A stretch of DNA of 64,000 nucleotides, from positions 62,001 to 126,000 of the forward strand of contig NZ_LQQO01000003.1 in the NCBI RefSeq assembly GCF_001619955.1. Reading direction: 5' to 3'. Shown one piece after another: positions 35,611-45,289 of this stretch (the first letter of the stretch is position 1; each line of letters begins with the position of its first letter). Under the pieces are notes generated by a model that saw only the letters and a list, made by a program, of their open reading frames with translations, ran no database searches and was not told where the DNA came from. The position numbers and the translations under genes were made by a program. Source of the stretch: Sphingomonas hankookensis (GTDB lineage: Bacteria > Pseudomonadota > Alphaproteobacteria > Sphingomonadales > Sphingomonadaceae).

Positions 35611-35688
35611 GTCACCCCGGACTTGATCCGGGGTCCCGCTTCTTACTTCGGTCAAAGGAAGTGGGACCCCGGGTCGAGCCGGGGTGAC
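35611..35688. repeat. Dispersed palindromic repeat, copy 2
   Basis: GTCACCCCGGACTTGATCCG with GGTCCCGCTTCTT, then GTGGGACCCCGGGTCGAGCC and GGGGTGAC. It is the same element as 32097-32175, here between map and the convergent OmpA gene, where it could also act as a transcription stop. Confidence 0.85.
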
Positions 35689-35712
35689 GAAGAAGGCGAA
35701 TTTACCGTCCAA

Positions 35713-36390
35713 TCAACGCAGCTGATCCTGCTCGATCGGCACGATCTTGATCTCGACACGGCGGTTTTCAGCGCGGCCTTCCTCGGTTTCGTTCGACGCG
35801 ATCGGCTGGGTCTCGCCGAAACCGCGCGTGCCGATGCGGGCCGACTGCACCCCGCGCGAGGTCAGGTAGCTGGCGACCGAAGCGGCGCGGCGTTCCGACA
35901 GCGTCTGGTTGTACGCGTCCGATCCGGTCGAATCGGTGTGGCCGTACACGTCGATATAGGTCTGGTTGTAATCGCGCAGCACGTCGGCGACCTGGTCCAG
36001 CGTCGCACGGAACTGCGGCTGCACATTGGCGCTGTCATAGGCGAAGGTGATCCCCGCCGGCATGTTGAGCACGAGATCGTCGCCGCGCCGCGTCACTTCG
36101 ACATCGGTGCCGGCGGTGCGGGCGCGCAGGTCGCGCTCCTGCTTGTCCATATAGGCACCGATGCCCGCCCCGGCGAGGCCGCCAATCCCTGCGCCCAGAA
36201 TCTTCTCGGTCCGGTCGCGCCGGCCGCCGACCAGGTCGCCCAGCAGATAGCCGCCGACCGCGCCGCCGATCCCGCCGATCGCCGCGCGCGAGATGCTGCG
36301 CTCGCCGGTTTCCGGATCGGTCACGCACCCGCCGGTCAGCAGCGCCGCCGACAGTGCGCCCGCGATCCAGAATTTCGAGCCCTTCGCCAT
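35713..36390 (-). CDS. OmpA-family lipoprotein
   Basis: 225 residues. Lipoprotein signal with lipobox LLTGGC (Cys at about 20), a glycine-zipper region (GGIGGAVGGYLLGDLVGG, then AGIGGLAGAGIGAYM) and a C-terminal OmpA domain with VYGHTDSTGSDAYN, TLSERRAASVASYL and the peptidoglycan-binding Asp/Arg pair. It anchors the outer membrane to peptidoglycan. Start chosen at 36390 with GGAGGACAAT directly upstream; an open stretch to 36564 is unsupported. Confidence 0.93.
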   Translation of the reverse strand: MAKGSKFWIAGALSAALLTGGCVTDPETGERSISRAAIGGIGGAVGGYLLGDLVGGRRDRTEKILGAGIGGLAGAGIGAYMDKQERDLRARTAGTDVEVTRRGDDLVLNMPAGITFAYDSANVQPQFRATLDQVADVLRDYNQTYIDVYGHTDSTGSDAYNQTLSERRAASVASYLTSRGVQSARIGTRGFGETQPIASNETEEGRAENRRVEIKIVPIEQDQLR

Positions 36391-36563
36391 ATTGTCCTCC
36401 AGCGTATCCGATTTCGGGTCTTGCCCGGAAAAACCGGGCAACGCGGTACTTGTTCCGCAGCCGTTTTGAACGGTTCCTGACTGACCGGGCGCGCTAATCG
36501 CAACGACCGGACGACTCGCCGGTTGTGCGCAGCGCGGCATTGCGGCATGGATGGGCCAGTTCA

Positions 36564-37868
36564 ATGGAACCTCTCACACCCTTCCCCTGGTTCGACGTCG
36601 TCATCATCCTCGCGCTGGTGGCGTTGAACGGCGTGTTCGCCATGTCCGAACTCGCCATCGTTTCCGCGCGCAAGGCACGGCTGGAAGGCCTGGCGAAAGC
36701 GGGGGGCAGGGGCGCGCAGACCGCGATGCGGCTGGCCGACGATCCCGGCAAGTTCCTGTCGACCGTCCAGATCGGCATCACCTTGATCGGCATCCTGTCG
36801 GGCGCCTATTCGGGCGCAAGCCTCGGCGGGCCGGTCGGCGAGCGGCTGGTGCTGCTCGGCCTGCCCGAATCGCTGGCCGCCAATGTCGGCTTCGGCCTGG
36901 TCATCGGCGTCACGACCTTTGCCAGTCTGGTGATCGGCGAGCTGGTGCCCAAACAGTTCGCGCTGCGCAGTCCGGAGCCGATCGCGGTGCTGGTCGCGGT
37001 GCCGATGCTGTGGCTGTCGCGGATCACCGCGCCGTTCGTGTGGCTGCTCGACACGACCTCGGGCCTGATCTTCAATCTGCTGCGGATGAACCGCGAATCC
37101 GAAAACCGGGTGACGGCGGAGGAACTGCACCTGCTGGTCGCCGAAGCCAGCAAGTCGGGCGTGATCGAGGAGCATGAGCGCTCGATCATCTCGGGCGTCG
37201 TCCGCCTGGCGGACCGCCCGGTGCGCGAGGTGATGACGCCCAGGACCGAGGTCGAATGGCTCGACGTCACGCTCGACGATGCCGGCATCCGCGCGGCGAT
37301 GGCGACGACGCCGCACACCCGCCTGCCGGTCGCCGAAGGATCGGTCGATGCGGTGATCGGCGTCGTGCAGGCGCGCGACATCGTCGCGGCGATCTGTCGC
37401 GGGGAGCCGCTCGACCTGCGCACGCTGCTGCACGAAGCGCCGGTGCTGCCCGATCAGGTCGACGCGATGGACGCGTTGCAGGCGATCCGCCGTGCGGCGG
37501 TGCCGATGGGCCTCGTCCATGACGAATATGGCCATTTCGAAGGCATCGTGACCCCCGCCGACCTGCTGCGCGCCATCGCCGGCGACTTCGCATCGGATGC
37601 GGAGGAAGGCGATCACCCGCATATCGTGCGGCGCGAGGACGGGTCGCTGCTGGTGTCGGGCCAGACGCCCGCCGACCAGCTGGCCGAACGCATCGGCATC
37701 GACCTGCCCGAAGACCGCGACTATGCGACCGTCGCCGGCCTCGCGCTCGCCGTGCTCAAGCATCTGCCCACCGAAGGCGAATATTTCACCGAACAGGGCT
37801 GGCGCTTCGAGATCGTCGACATGGACGGCCGCAAGATCGACAAGTTGCTGGTCGAGGAAGCGGCCTAG
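36564..37868 (+). CDS. CNNM/CorC-type (hemolysin family) membrane protein
   Basis: 434 residues: a DUF21/CNNM transmembrane domain (about 1-190, with FDVVIILALVALNGVFAMSE and GITLIGILSGAYSG), a CBS pair (about 205-330, beginning VREVMTPRTEVEWL) and a C-terminal CorC_HlyC domain (about 345-425). The family handles Mg/Co efflux or ion homeostasis; cytolysis is only a historical name. The ATG at 36564 matches the family start; no strong ribosome site is visible. Single gene, divergent from the OmpA lipoprotein. Confidence 0.9.
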   Translation: MEPLTPFPWFDVVIILALVALNGVFAMSELAIVSARKARLEGLAKAGGRGAQTAMRLADDPGKFLSTVQIGITLIGILSGAYSGASLGGPVGERLVLLGLPESLAANVGFGLVIGVTTFASLVIGELVPKQFALRSPEPIAVLVAVPMLWLSRITAPFVWLLDTTSGLIFNLLRMNRESENRVTAEELHLLVAEASKSGVIEEHERSIISGVVRLADRPVREVMTPRTEVEWLDVTLDDAGIRAAMATTPHTRLPVAEGSVDAVIGVVQARDIVAAICRGEPLDLRTLLHEAPVLPDQVDAMDALQAIRRAAVPMGLVHDEYGHFEGIVTPADLLRAIAGDFASDAEEGDHPHIVRREDGSLLVSGQTPADQLAERIGIDLPEDRDYATVAGLALAVLKHLPTEGEYFTEQGWRFEIVDMDGRKIDKLLVEEAA

Positions 37869-37932
37869 CAGCTGCCGGCGCGCCGGTTGACTCGACCGGG
37901 TGGCGGACCGATCATCGCCGCGGGGGGCTATC

Positions 37933-39192
37933 ATGGCAGCACGATCTTTCGCGGCGCTCCGGCGCATGCCGGCACCGGCATGGCTGATGCTGGCGCTGGT
38001 CGCCGGCTTCGCGGCCGGGGCGCTGTCCGGCGGGAACGCCACGGCGCTGACGGCAGCCGGGCTGATCGGTGGGCTGTGGCTCGATGCGCTGCGCATGACG
38101 ATCATCCCGCTGGTGTTCGCGCTGGTCGTAACCGGGGTCGCGCGGCTGCGCTCGGCGACCGGGGCCGAGGGTGCCGCGCTCGGCCGGCGCCTGCCGCTCG
38201 TGCTGATCGGCATGCTGTTCCTGTCGGCGATCGTCACCGCCATCGTCGCCCCGCTGCTGATCGACCGGTTCACGATCCCGCAGGACAGCATCGCCGCGCT
38301 GCGCACCATGGTCGCGGCAGAGGTCCCGCCGGTCGTGCCCGGCCCGGTCGAATCGATCCGCGCGATGGTCCCGACCAATCCGGTCGCCTCGGCCGCCTCG
38401 GGAGCGATCGTCCCGCTGGTCCTTTTCGCGCTGGTGCTGGGACTGGCGCTGGGCAAGGTCGAGGAAGGTCCGTCCGCCGCGCTGCTCCTCGCGCTCCGCG
38501 GCCTTGGCGATGCGATGATCGTGGTCATCGGCTGGGTGTTGCGCCTGGGTGCGCTCGGGATCGGGGCGCTTGCCTTTTCGGTCGGGGCGTCCGCGGGGGT
38601 GAGCGTGCTCGCGATCCTCGTGCAATATGTCGCCGCCTCGCTCGCGCTGTCGCTGCTGCTGATCGCGATCGGCTATGGGTTGATGCGGCTGGCCGGCGGC
38701 ATTGGATTGTGGCGCTTCGCTCGCGCGGCGGCCCCGGCACAGGTGATCGCGGCGAGCACGCAATCGTCGCTCGCCACCTTGCCGGCGATGTTCCTCAGCG
38801 CGCGGGCGCTGGGCGTCGCCGACCGCGACGCGTCGGTCGCGCTGCCGATCGCGGTGGCAGTGTTCAAGATCACCGCGCCGTCGAACACGCTGTTGCTGGC
38901 GCTGACGCTCGCGTGGATGGGCGGGGTGCCGGTGTCGCCGCTTCAGGTCGCGATGGCGATCCCGCTGGCGGTGCTGTCCAGCCTGCTGATCCTCGGCCTG
39001 CCCGGCGCGGTCAGCACCTATGCCAGCGCGGCCCCGTCGGTCGTTGCGCTGGGCGCGCCGATCGAGCTGCTCCCCGTCCTCGTCGCGGTCGATGTCATCC
39101 CGGACATTGCGCGAACCGTCGCCAACGTCACCTACGACCTGATCGCGACCGTGATCGCCACGCGCGGGGGAACGACGGAGCAGGGGCTCTAA
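37933..39192 (+). CDS. Dicarboxylate/amino acid:cation symporter (DAACS family)
   Basis: 419 residues, 8-10 membrane segments with hairpin loops. The signature AASTQSSLATLPAMF corresponds to the serine-rich HP1 loop, and FKITAPSNTLLLALTLAW and VDVIPDIARTVANVTYD to the TM7/TM8 substrate and sodium-binding regions. It takes up acidic amino acids or C4-dicarboxylates. Start at 37933 with GGGGGG 5 bases upstream. Confidence 0.87.
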   Translation: MAARSFAALRRMPAPAWLMLALVAGFAAGALSGGNATALTAAGLIGGLWLDALRMTIIPLVFALVVTGVARLRSATGAEGAALGRRLPLVLIGMLFLSAIVTAIVAPLLIDRFTIPQDSIAALRTMVAAEVPPVVPGPVESIRAMVPTNPVASAASGAIVPLVLFALVLGLALGKVEEGPSAALLLALRGLGDAMIVVIGWVLRLGALGIGALAFSVGASAGVSVLAILVQYVAASLALSLLLIAIGYGLMRLAGGIGLWRFARAAAPAQVIAASTQSSLATLPAMFLSARALGVADRDASVALPIAVAVFKITAPSNTLLLALTLAWMGGVPVSPLQVAMAIPLAVLSSLLILGLPGAVSTYASAAPSVVALGAPIELLPVLVAVDVIPDIARTVANVTYDLIATVIATRGGTTEQGL

Positions 39193-39213
39193 ACAAATCC
39201 CAAGCGGCGCGCG

Positions 39214-39819
39214 CTACAGCTTCCCGAACTTCGCCTCGAACCCGGCGATATCGCCCGCCGCCAGGAACTGTGCCTGTTCGACCCAGCGATCCTTCGCCAT
39301 GCGCGGGGCGAACATGCCCAGTTGCGCGGCGACGGCGTCGGCCTGCGCGGCATCCAGCCGGGCCAGCGTCGCGATATCGGGAATCCCCCGTTCGACCAGC
39401 ATCGCCGCGACCTTCGGCCCCAGACCCTTCAGCCGGGTCAGGTCGGTGTCGCCCGCAACCGGAGCCGGCGGGGCGGTCACGACCGGGGCGGGCGGCACGA
39501 CGGGGGCCGCCGCCGGTGCGGGCGGTGCGACCGACGTCGCGATCGGTTCCGCCGGCGCAGGCGCAACCGGCTCCGGCGTCCGATCCACCGGCGTGGCCGG
39601 CCGCTGCACGACCTCCGCCTCGCTGACCGGGGCATCGCCGCGCTCCAGATGCCCGGCATCCTCCAGCTCGCGCGACGCCTGCCGCCGGGCGCGGGCCAGC
39701 TTCATGCCGTACGCGATGCCGATGATCGTCACCACCGCCAGCACGGCGATCAGGACCAGATGCGCTGTCGTCAGCACGCCCAGGAAGCCGGGCGATTGCA
39801 GGGGGGAGGTGCTGTCCAT
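39214..39819 (-). CDS. Membrane-anchored helix-hairpin-helix protein
   Basis: 201 residues: an N-terminal membrane helix (TTAHLVLIAVLAVVTIIGIAYG), a basic/charged linker, a long Pro/Ala/Val low-complexity segment (about 65-125) and a C-terminal helix-hairpin-helix domain (TDLTRLKGLGPKVAAMLVERG). It resembles small sphingomonad proteins annotated only as HhH or flap-endonuclease-like. Function unknown, possibly non-specific DNA contact at the membrane. It starts 4 bases after purD stops, in the same direction, so it is probably in the same transcript. Confidence 0.75.
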   Translation of the reverse strand: MDSTSPLQSPGFLGVLTTAHLVLIAVLAVVTIIGIAYGMKLARARRQASRELEDAGHLERGDAPVSEAEVVQRPATPVDRTPEPVAPAPAEPIATSVAPPAPAAAPVVPPAPVVTAPPAPVAGDTDLTRLKGLGPKVAAMLVERGIPDIATLARLDAAQADAVAAQLGMFAPRMAKDRWVEQAQFLAAGDIAGFEAKFGKL

Positions 39820-39823
39820 CGTC

Positions 39824-41095
39824 TCAATCCTTCATCGCCGCTTCGCGCGCGACCTCGCGCCAGCCGATGTCGCGGCGGCAGAAGCCCGGAAAGTCGAGCG
39901 CATCGACCGAGCGGTACGCCGCTTCCTGCGCGGCGGTCACGGTCGCCCCCCGCGCGGTCACGGCCAGCACCCGGCCACCGGCGGTCACAACGCCTTCACC
40001 CGCCGAACGGGTTCCCGCATGGAACACGGTCGCGCCGGTCGCTTCCGCCGCGTCGATCCCGCCGATCGGCCGGCCCGTTTCCGGCGTGCCCGGATAGCCC
40101 GGCGCCGCCATCACCACCGTCAGCGCGGTATCGGCGCTGAACACCGGCGGCTCGACCTGCGCCAGCGTGCCCTGCGCAACCGCCAGCAGCACCGGCAACA
40201 GATCGCTGTCCAGCCGCGCCATCAACACCTGGCATTCGGGATCGCCGAACCGCGCATTATACTCGATCAGCTTCGGCCCACGCTCGGTCAGCATCAATCC
40301 GGCATAGAGCACCCCCGAATAGGGTGTGCCGCGCGCCGCCATCGCCGCCACGGTCGGCGCGACGATGGTGTCGATCGCCAGTTGCTCCAGCGCGGGCGTC
40401 AGTACCGGGGCGGGCGAATAGGCTCCCATGCCGCCGGTATTCGGACCCGTATCGCCGTCGCCGACCCGCTTGTGGTCCTGCGCCGACCCGAACGGCAGCA
40501 GCGACACGCCATCGGTCAGCACGAACAGGCTGGCTTCCTCGCCGGCCAGAAACTCCTCGATCACCGCCTCGCCGCCCGGCTTTTCGAAGATCGCGTGGAG
40601 CGCGGCCTCCGCCTCGGCACGATCCATCGCCACGGTCACGCCCTTGCCCGCGGCAAGGCCATCGGCCTTGATGACCACCGGCAGCGAGAAGGGGGAGAGC
40701 GCGGCGATCGCCTCGTCCAGCGCGGTCACGCGGACATAGCCGGCGGTCGGAATGTCCGCCTCGCGGCACAGATCCTTGGTATAGCCCTTCGACCCTTCCA
40801 GCTGCGCCGCTGCCGCCGATGGCCCGAACGTCGCGATGCCCGCGGCTCGCAGATCGTCGGCGAGTCCCGCGACCAGCGGCGCTTCCGGCCCGACCACCAC
40901 CAGCTTGACCGCCCGTTCGACGCAGAACCGCACCACCGCGGCGTGATCGGTCACGTCCAGCGGCACCAGCGTCGCGACTTGCGCGATGCCGGGGTTGCCG
41001 GGCGCGGCATAAAGCGTATCGAGGAGCGGCGAGCGCGCCAGCTTCCACGCCAGCGCATGTTCGCGCCCACCCGATCCGATCAACAGGACATTCAT
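39824..41095 (-). CDS. purD: Phosphoribosylamine-glycine ligase
   Basis: 423 residues, ATP-grasp GARS of purine synthesis. N-terminus [33 protein letters not shown], the ATP-grasp [14 protein letters not shown] loop, [10 protein letters not shown] and [13 protein letters not shown]. Its ATG (41095-41093) overlaps the ATG of the divergent xseA (41094-41096) within CATG, so each promoter must lie inside the other gene. GGGGAA lies about 10 bases upstream of the start. Confidence 0.96.
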   Translation of the reverse strand: MNVLLIGSGGREHALAWKLARSPLLDTLYAAPGNPGIAQVATLVPLDVTDHAAVVRFCVERAVKLVVVGPEAPLVAGLADDLRAAGIATFGPSAAAAQLEGSKGYTKDLCREADIPTAGYVRVTALDEAIAALSPFSLPVVIKADGLAAGKGVTVAMDRAEAEAALHAIFEKPGGEAVIEEFLAGEEASLFVLTDGVSLLPFGSAQDHKRVGDGDTGPNTGGMGAYSPAPVLTPALEQLAIDTIVAPTVAAMAARGTPYSGVLYAGLMLTERGPKLIEYNARFGDPECQVLMARLDSDLLPVLLAVAQGTLAQVEPPVFSADTALTVVMAAPGYPGTPETGRPIGGIDAAEATGATVFHAGTRSAGEGVVTAGGRVLAVTARGATVTAAQEAAYRSVDALDFPGFCRRDIGWREVAREAAMKD

Positions 41096-42587
41096 GGACG
41101 ATCGTTTCCCCGATTTTATGTCGAGCCGGCTCGTAGCCGAGCCGCGCGCGAACGACAACGCCGCGCCGGAAAGCGTCAGCGAACTCGCCGGCCGGCTGAA
41201 GCGCATGGTAGAGGGGGAGTTCGGTCGCGTCCGCCTGCGCGGCGAAATCTCGGGCTATAAGCGCGCTTCGTCGGGCCATGTCTACCTGGCGCTGAAGGAC
41301 GATGCCGCACTGATCGACGGGGTGATGTGGCGCGGATCGGCCGGCCGCCTCGCCTTCACCCCGCAGGACGGCGTGGAGGTGATCGCGACCGGCAAGCTCA
41401 CCACCTATCCCGGCCGCTCGCGCTACCAGATCGTGATCGACCATCTCGAACTGGCCGGCGAAGGCGCGCTGATGGCGCTGCTCGAAAAGCTTAAAGGTAA
41501 GCTGGCGGGCGAGGGGCTGTTCGACGCCGCGAAGAAGCGCCCGCTCCCCTATCTGCCGCGCACCATCGGCATCGTCACCTCGCCGACCGGCGCGGTGATC
41601 CGCGACATCCTCCACCGGCTGGAGGATCGCTGCCCGACCCATGTGCTCGTCTGGCCGGTCAAGGTGCAGGGCGAAGGCGCCGCAGCCGAGATCGCTGCGG
41701 CGGTGCGGGGGTTCGCGGCCCTTCCCGAGAGGCCGACCCTAGGTGAACCACAACCATACCCCCGCGCAGGCGGGGGGCCAGAGCCGGAAGCACCGACGTC
41801 CGTGGGTGAAACCCTGGACCCCCGCCTGCGCGGGGGGTCGACGGGGAGCGATGCTACCATCTACCGCCCCGACCTCCTGATCGTCGCCCGCGGTGGCGGC
41901 TCCATCGAGGACCTGTGGTGCTTCAACGAGGAAGTCGTCGTCCGCGCGGTCGCCGCCTCGCCGATCCCGGTCATCTCCGCCGTCGGCCACGAAACCGACA
42001 CGACACTGTGCGACCACGCCGCCGACCTGCGCGCGCCGACGCCGACCGCCGCCGCCGAACTCGCCGTTCCCGTCCGCGCCGACCTCGCCCACACCATCGC
42101 CACCCTGTCGCTCCGCACCCAGCGTTGCGCGCGCCGCTATCACGACCGGGGCCGCGAGCAGCTGGCGGCGTTGGTCCGCGTGATGCCCCGCCGCGACGCG
42201 CTGCTGGGGCCGCAGCGTCAGCGGCTGGACGATGTCGCCGGCCGCCTGTCGCTCGCGCTCGAACGCCGCGTCGCGACGGCGCGCCGCAGCCTCGACCGCC
42301 ACGGCCATGCGCTGCGCCCGGCCATGCTGACCCAGCGGCTGGCGCAGGCGCGGGCGAGTTTCGACGGCACCGCGCGCATGCTGGAACAGGTGAACCCCGA
42401 CAATCTGCTGCAAAAGGGCTATGTCCGCGTCGTCGCGAAGGCGAACGGCAAGACGGTCGCCTCCGCCGCCGATGCCCGCACCGCCGGCGCGCTCCAGCTC
42501 CACTTCCGCGACGGCGTGCTCGACGCGAAGGTTGAGCGCTCCGGGGGCCGCGCCTATGTCGAACCCACGCAACCCACTTTGCTCTGA
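41094..42587 (+). CDS. xseA: Exodeoxyribonuclease VII large subunit, with in-frame repeat insertion
   Basis: 497 residues. An N-terminal OB-fold ([20 protein letters not shown], the [20 protein letters not shown] strand pair) is followed by the catalytic domain: [15 protein letters not shown], then [37 protein letters not shown] and PTAAAEL. A long coiled-coil C-terminal region and GYVRV segment follow. Between about residues 215 and 255 the usual short linker is replaced by a Pro/Gly-rich insertion encoded by a palindromic repeat, in frame and without a stop. The start has AGGA 5 bases upstream; a Met at residue 9 is an alternative. xseB is not in the window. Confidence 0.95.
   Translation: MDDRFPDFMSSRLVAEPRANDNAAPESVSELAGRLKRMVEGEFGRVRLRGEISGYKRASSGHVYLALKDDAALIDGVMWRGSAGRLAFTPQDGVEVIATGKLTTYPGRSRYQIVIDHLELAGEGALMALLEKLKGKLAGEGLFDAAKKRPLPYLPRTIGIVTSPTGAVIRDILHRLEDRCPTHVLVWPVKVQGEGAAAEIAAAVRGFAALPERPTLGEPQPYPRAGGGPEPEAPTSVGETLDPRLRGGSTGSDATIYRPDLLIVARGGGSIEDLWCFNEEVVVRAVAASPIPVISAVGHETDTTLCDHAADLRAPTPTAAAELAVPVRADLAHTIATLSLRTQRCARRYHDRGREQLAALVRVMPRRDALLGPQRQRLDDVAGRLSLALERRVATARRSLDRHGHALRPAMLTQRLAQARASFDGTARMLEQVNPDNLLQKGYVRVVAKANGKTVASAADARTAGALQLHFRDGVLDAKVERSGGRAYVEPTQPTLL
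41747..41850. repeat. Palindromic repeat inserted in the xseA coding frame
   Basis: ACCCCCGCGCAGGCGGGGG (41758-41776) and its exact inverse CCCCCGCCTGCGCGGGGG (41819-41836), separated by about 42 bases that include CCGACGTCCGTGG. A related hairpin with GTCGGCGTCCGTGG lies at 47728-47795. The insertion keeps frame and codes for Pro/Gly/Glu-rich residues. Confidence 0.8.
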
Positions 42588-42599
42588 CCCGGACCTGCC

Positions 42600-42797
42600 A
42601 TGCTGAAACCCGAAAGCCGCCCCGCCAAGCTCCATTACCTCACCAACAATTTCCGGGTGCTGGCCGATGGCGATTTCGTGACCTGCGCCGTCACCGGCAC
42701 GCGCATCCCGCTCGACGAGCTGCGCTATTGGAGCGCGGCGCGGCAGGAAGCCTATGTCGATGCCGAAGCCTCGACCAGGGCGCTCGCCCCACAATGA
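42600..42797 (+). CDS. DUF2093 domain-containing protein
   Basis: 65 residues. The conserved core KLHYLTNNFRVLADGDFVTC, VTGTRIPLDELRYWS and RQEAYVDA is the whole DUF2093 domain found after xseA in many alphaproteobacteria. Two Cys-type or zinc-finger-like positions are not complete. Function unknown. 12 bases after xseA and overlapping the peptidase gene by 4 bases (ATGA). Confidence 0.88.
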   Translation: MLKPESRPAKLHYLTNNFRVLADGDFVTCAVTGTRIPLDELRYWSAARQEAYVDAEASTRALAPQ

Positions 42798-43585
42798 TCG
42801 CCGCCGCCGCCCTGATCGCGGCGGCCCCCGCCGTCCTCGCGCTCGACGGCACGCCGGGGCAGGGGGCGGCGCTGACCGGCAGCGTGCCGCCGGGCACCAC
42901 GCTGCAACTGGACGGCCAACCGGTCGCGGTCGCCGCCGATGGCCGCTTCCTGATCGCCTTCGACCGCGACGCCGGCCCCGCGGCCACGCTCCTCGCGACG
43001 CTCCCCGACGGCCAGCGCATCGTCCGTCCCCTGAGCGTCGCCCCCCGCGCATGGCGGATCGAGCGCCTGCCGACCCTGCCGCGCATTTCCCAACCCTCCG
43101 CCGAATTCCGGCGCCGCCGCGCCCCCGAACTGGCGCAGATCGAGGCCGCGCGCGACATGGCGACCGACGCGCAGGGCTGGCGGCAACGCTTCGTCTGGCC
43201 GGTCAGGGGCCGCATCTCCGGCCTGTTCGGGTCGCAGCGCATCTATGCCGGCGAACCCGGCGCCTATCATTCCGGCGTCGACGTCGCCCGCCCGACCGGC
43301 ACGCCCGTCGCCGCGCCGGCCGATGGCGTCGTCATCCTCGCGGCGGCCGCGCCCTTCACGCTGGAGGGCAATCTGCTGATGATCGATCACGGCATGGGGC
43401 TGAACAGCGCGTTCCTCCATCTCTCGCGCATCGACGTGAAGCCCGGCGACCAGGTGCGGCAGGGGCAGGTGGTGGGCGCGATCGGCGCCACCGGCCGCGC
43501 CACCGGCCCGCACCTCCATTGGGGCATGAAGTGGCACGACGCGCGGATCGATCCGCTGCTGCTCGCCGGGCCGATGACGCCCTGA
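42794..43585 (+). CDS. M23 family metallopeptidase
   Basis: 263 residues with a signal peptide (about 1-16, AAAALIAAAPAVLA). The C-terminal M23/LytM domain has the zinc ligands in YHSGVDVARPTG (His and Asp) and GPHLHWGMKW (HxH). It cleaves peptidoglycan cross-links or activates amidases in the periplasm. The ATG overlaps the DUF2093 stop (ATGA); the open frame back to 42728 is shadow. Confidence 0.92.
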   Translation: MIAAAALIAAAPAVLALDGTPGQGAALTGSVPPGTTLQLDGQPVAVAADGRFLIAFDRDAGPAATLLATLPDGQRIVRPLSVAPRAWRIERLPTLPRISQPSAEFRRRRAPELAQIEAARDMATDAQGWRQRFVWPVRGRISGLFGSQRIYAGEPGAYHSGVDVARPTGTPVAAPADGVVILAAAAPFTLEGNLLMIDHGMGLNSAFLHLSRIDVKPGDQVRQGQVVGAIGATGRATGPHLHWGMKWHDARIDPLLLAGPMTP

Positions 43586-43641
43586 CGGAACCGCCCGCGC
43601 CCACGAAACATTTCGCAACGGTATCAAAGGGGAACCCGATC

Positions 43642-44166
43642 ATGCTGCGTGCCACCTTCCTGACCGCCATCGCCGCCACCGCGCTCGCCGGCTGCACCAC
43701 CACCGGCTCCACCGACGCGCCCGCCGGCCGCACCGCCACCGCACCGCTGCGCACCGCAGCCGGGGCCGATGTCGGCACCGTCACCGCGACCGAGATGGCG
43801 GGCGGCATCCAGATCAGGATCGACGCGCGCGGCATGCCCGCCGGGCTGCACGGCGCGCATGTCCACGCGGTCGGCCGCTGCGACGCGCCCGACTTCACCA
43901 CCGCCGGCGGCCACTGGAACCCCACGGCCAGGCAGCACGGCACCAGCAACCCCGCCGGCCCGCACGCCGGCGACGCGCCCAACCTGACCATCGGCGCGGA
44001 CGGCAGCGGCTCGCTGACGATCATGCTACCGTCCGGCACGATGGACGGGCTGCTCGACACCGATGGCTCGGCCTTCGTGATCCATGCGCAGGCCGACGAT
44101 TACAAGACCGACCCGTCGGGCAATTCGGGCGGCCGCATCGCCTGCGGCGTGTTCACCGCCGCCTGA
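43642..44166 (+). CDS. sodC: Cu/Zn superoxide dismutase family lipoprotein
   Basis: 174 residues. Lipoprotein signal with lipobox TALAGC (Cys17). Metal ligands: GLHGAHVHAVGRC (two His), GGHWNP, a later HGTSNPAGPHAGD, and FVIHAQADDY. The disulfide cysteines GRCDAP and RIACGVF are present. It destroys superoxide in the periplasm. Start at 43642 with AAAGGGGA upstream; the large open frame from 42754 is a shadow of the peptidase. Confidence 0.92.
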   Translation: MLRATFLTAIAATALAGCTTTGSTDAPAGRTATAPLRTAAGADVGTVTATEMAGGIQIRIDARGMPAGLHGAHVHAVGRCDAPDFTTAGGHWNPTARQHGTSNPAGPHAGDAPNLTIGADGSGSLTIMLPSGTMDGLLDTDGSAFVIHAQADDYKTDPSGNSGGRIACGVFTAA

Positions 44167-44201
44167 TTGCGGAAGGGGCCGGAGCGGAGCATAGCGGGTC
44201 C

Positions 44202-45278
44202 ATGACCACGCGACGCTCCGTTCTGGCCGGCATGGCCGCCACCGCCACCTTGTCCGCCCTGCCAGCCCGTGCGCAGGCGTGGCGGACCTCGCTGATCGCC
44301 GGCACCTATGCCGGAAAGGGCGGGGCGGGCCTCTACACCCTCCCGGCCAGCAGCCGCAGCTGGCGCGTCGGCCCCGCCGATCCGGCGCTGACCAATGCCT
44401 CGTTCGGCGTCTCCCGCGGCGACATGCGCTATTTCGTCCGCGAATCCGCCGCTGGCCGGATGGTCGCCACCGACCGCACCGGCAAGATCCTCGCCGACCT
44501 GCCGAGCGGCGGTGACGATCCCTGCCACGTCGCCATCGCTCCGAACGGCGCGCTGCTCGCCGTCGCCAATTATTCCTCGGGCACGGTAGCACTCTACCCG
44601 CTCGCCGCCGGCATGCCGCAACCCCCGATCATCCGCCAGCACCGGGGCACCGGCCCGCGCGCCGATCGCCAGGCGGGGCCGCACGCGCACTGGGTCGGCT
44701 TCACGCCCGACAATCGCTTCCTGCATGCGGTCGATCTCGGCGCCGATGCGGTGTTCGTCTATCCGCTGTCGACCGGAGAGATCGCCGAACCGGCCATCGC
44801 ATGGCGCGCCCCCGCCGGGGCCGGCCCGCGTCATCTGGCGTACCACCCGACGCTGCCGATCGCCTATGTCGTTACCGAACTCGCCAACACGCTCGTCACC
44901 CTCGACGCGCAGCTGGACGGCACGCTGAAGGACCGCGCCACCACCTCGCTGCTCCCGCCCGGCTGGCAGGGCACGTCGCAGGCGGCGCATATCGCGATCG
45001 ACAGCGCCGGCCGCCGCCTCTACGCCTCGAACCGGGGGCATAACAGCATCGCCGTGTTCGACCTGGCCGAGGACGGCACCGCGACCCTCGCCCAGCATGT
45101 CGACTGCGGCGGCGACTGGCCGCGCTTCTTCCTGCTGCTCGAGGATAGCGGCCAGCTGCTCGTTGCCAACGAACGCAGCGGCGACGTCGCGCTGTTCGAC
45201 GTGACCGTCGACGGCCCGGTCCGCCCGACGGCGGCGCGGATCAAGGTGCCGGGGGTGGTGTTCCTCGACCGGGCGTGA
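44202..45278 (+). CDS. Lactonase family (6-phosphogluconolactonase-like) beta-propeller
   Basis: 358 residues with a Tat-like signal (TTRRSVLAGMAATATLSALPARAQA). The seven-bladed propeller shows LIAGTYAGKGGAGLYT, the DDPCHVAIAPNGALLAVANY and GPHAHWVGFTPDNRFLHAVD strands, ASNRGHNSIAVFDL and PRFFLLLEDSGQLLVAN, typical of the bacterial lactonase family. The Tat signal suggests an exported enzyme rather than cytoplasmic Pgl. Substrate not known. 35 bases after sodC. Confidence 0.87.
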   Translation: MTTRRSVLAGMAATATLSALPARAQAWRTSLIAGTYAGKGGAGLYTLPASSRSWRVGPADPALTNASFGVSRGDMRYFVRESAAGRMVATDRTGKILADLPSGGDDPCHVAIAPNGALLAVANYSSGTVALYPLAAGMPQPPIIRQHRGTGPRADRQAGPHAHWVGFTPDNRFLHAVDLGADAVFVYPLSTGEIAEPAIAWRAPAGAGPRHLAYHPTLPIAYVVTELANTLVTLDAQLDGTLKDRATTSLLPPGWQGTSQAAHIAIDSAGRRLYASNRGHNSIAVFDLAEDGTATLAQHVDCGGDWPRFFLLLEDSGQLLVANERSGDVALFDVTVDGPVRPTAARIKVPGVVFLDRA

Positions 45279-45289
45279 CGTAGACATTG

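Noticed and set aside
37887..39626. A 579-residue plus-strand frame overlapping the DAACS transporter
   Set aside because: Gly/Arg-rich alternative frame of the transporter; the overlapping frame has clear membrane helices and the HP1 motif.
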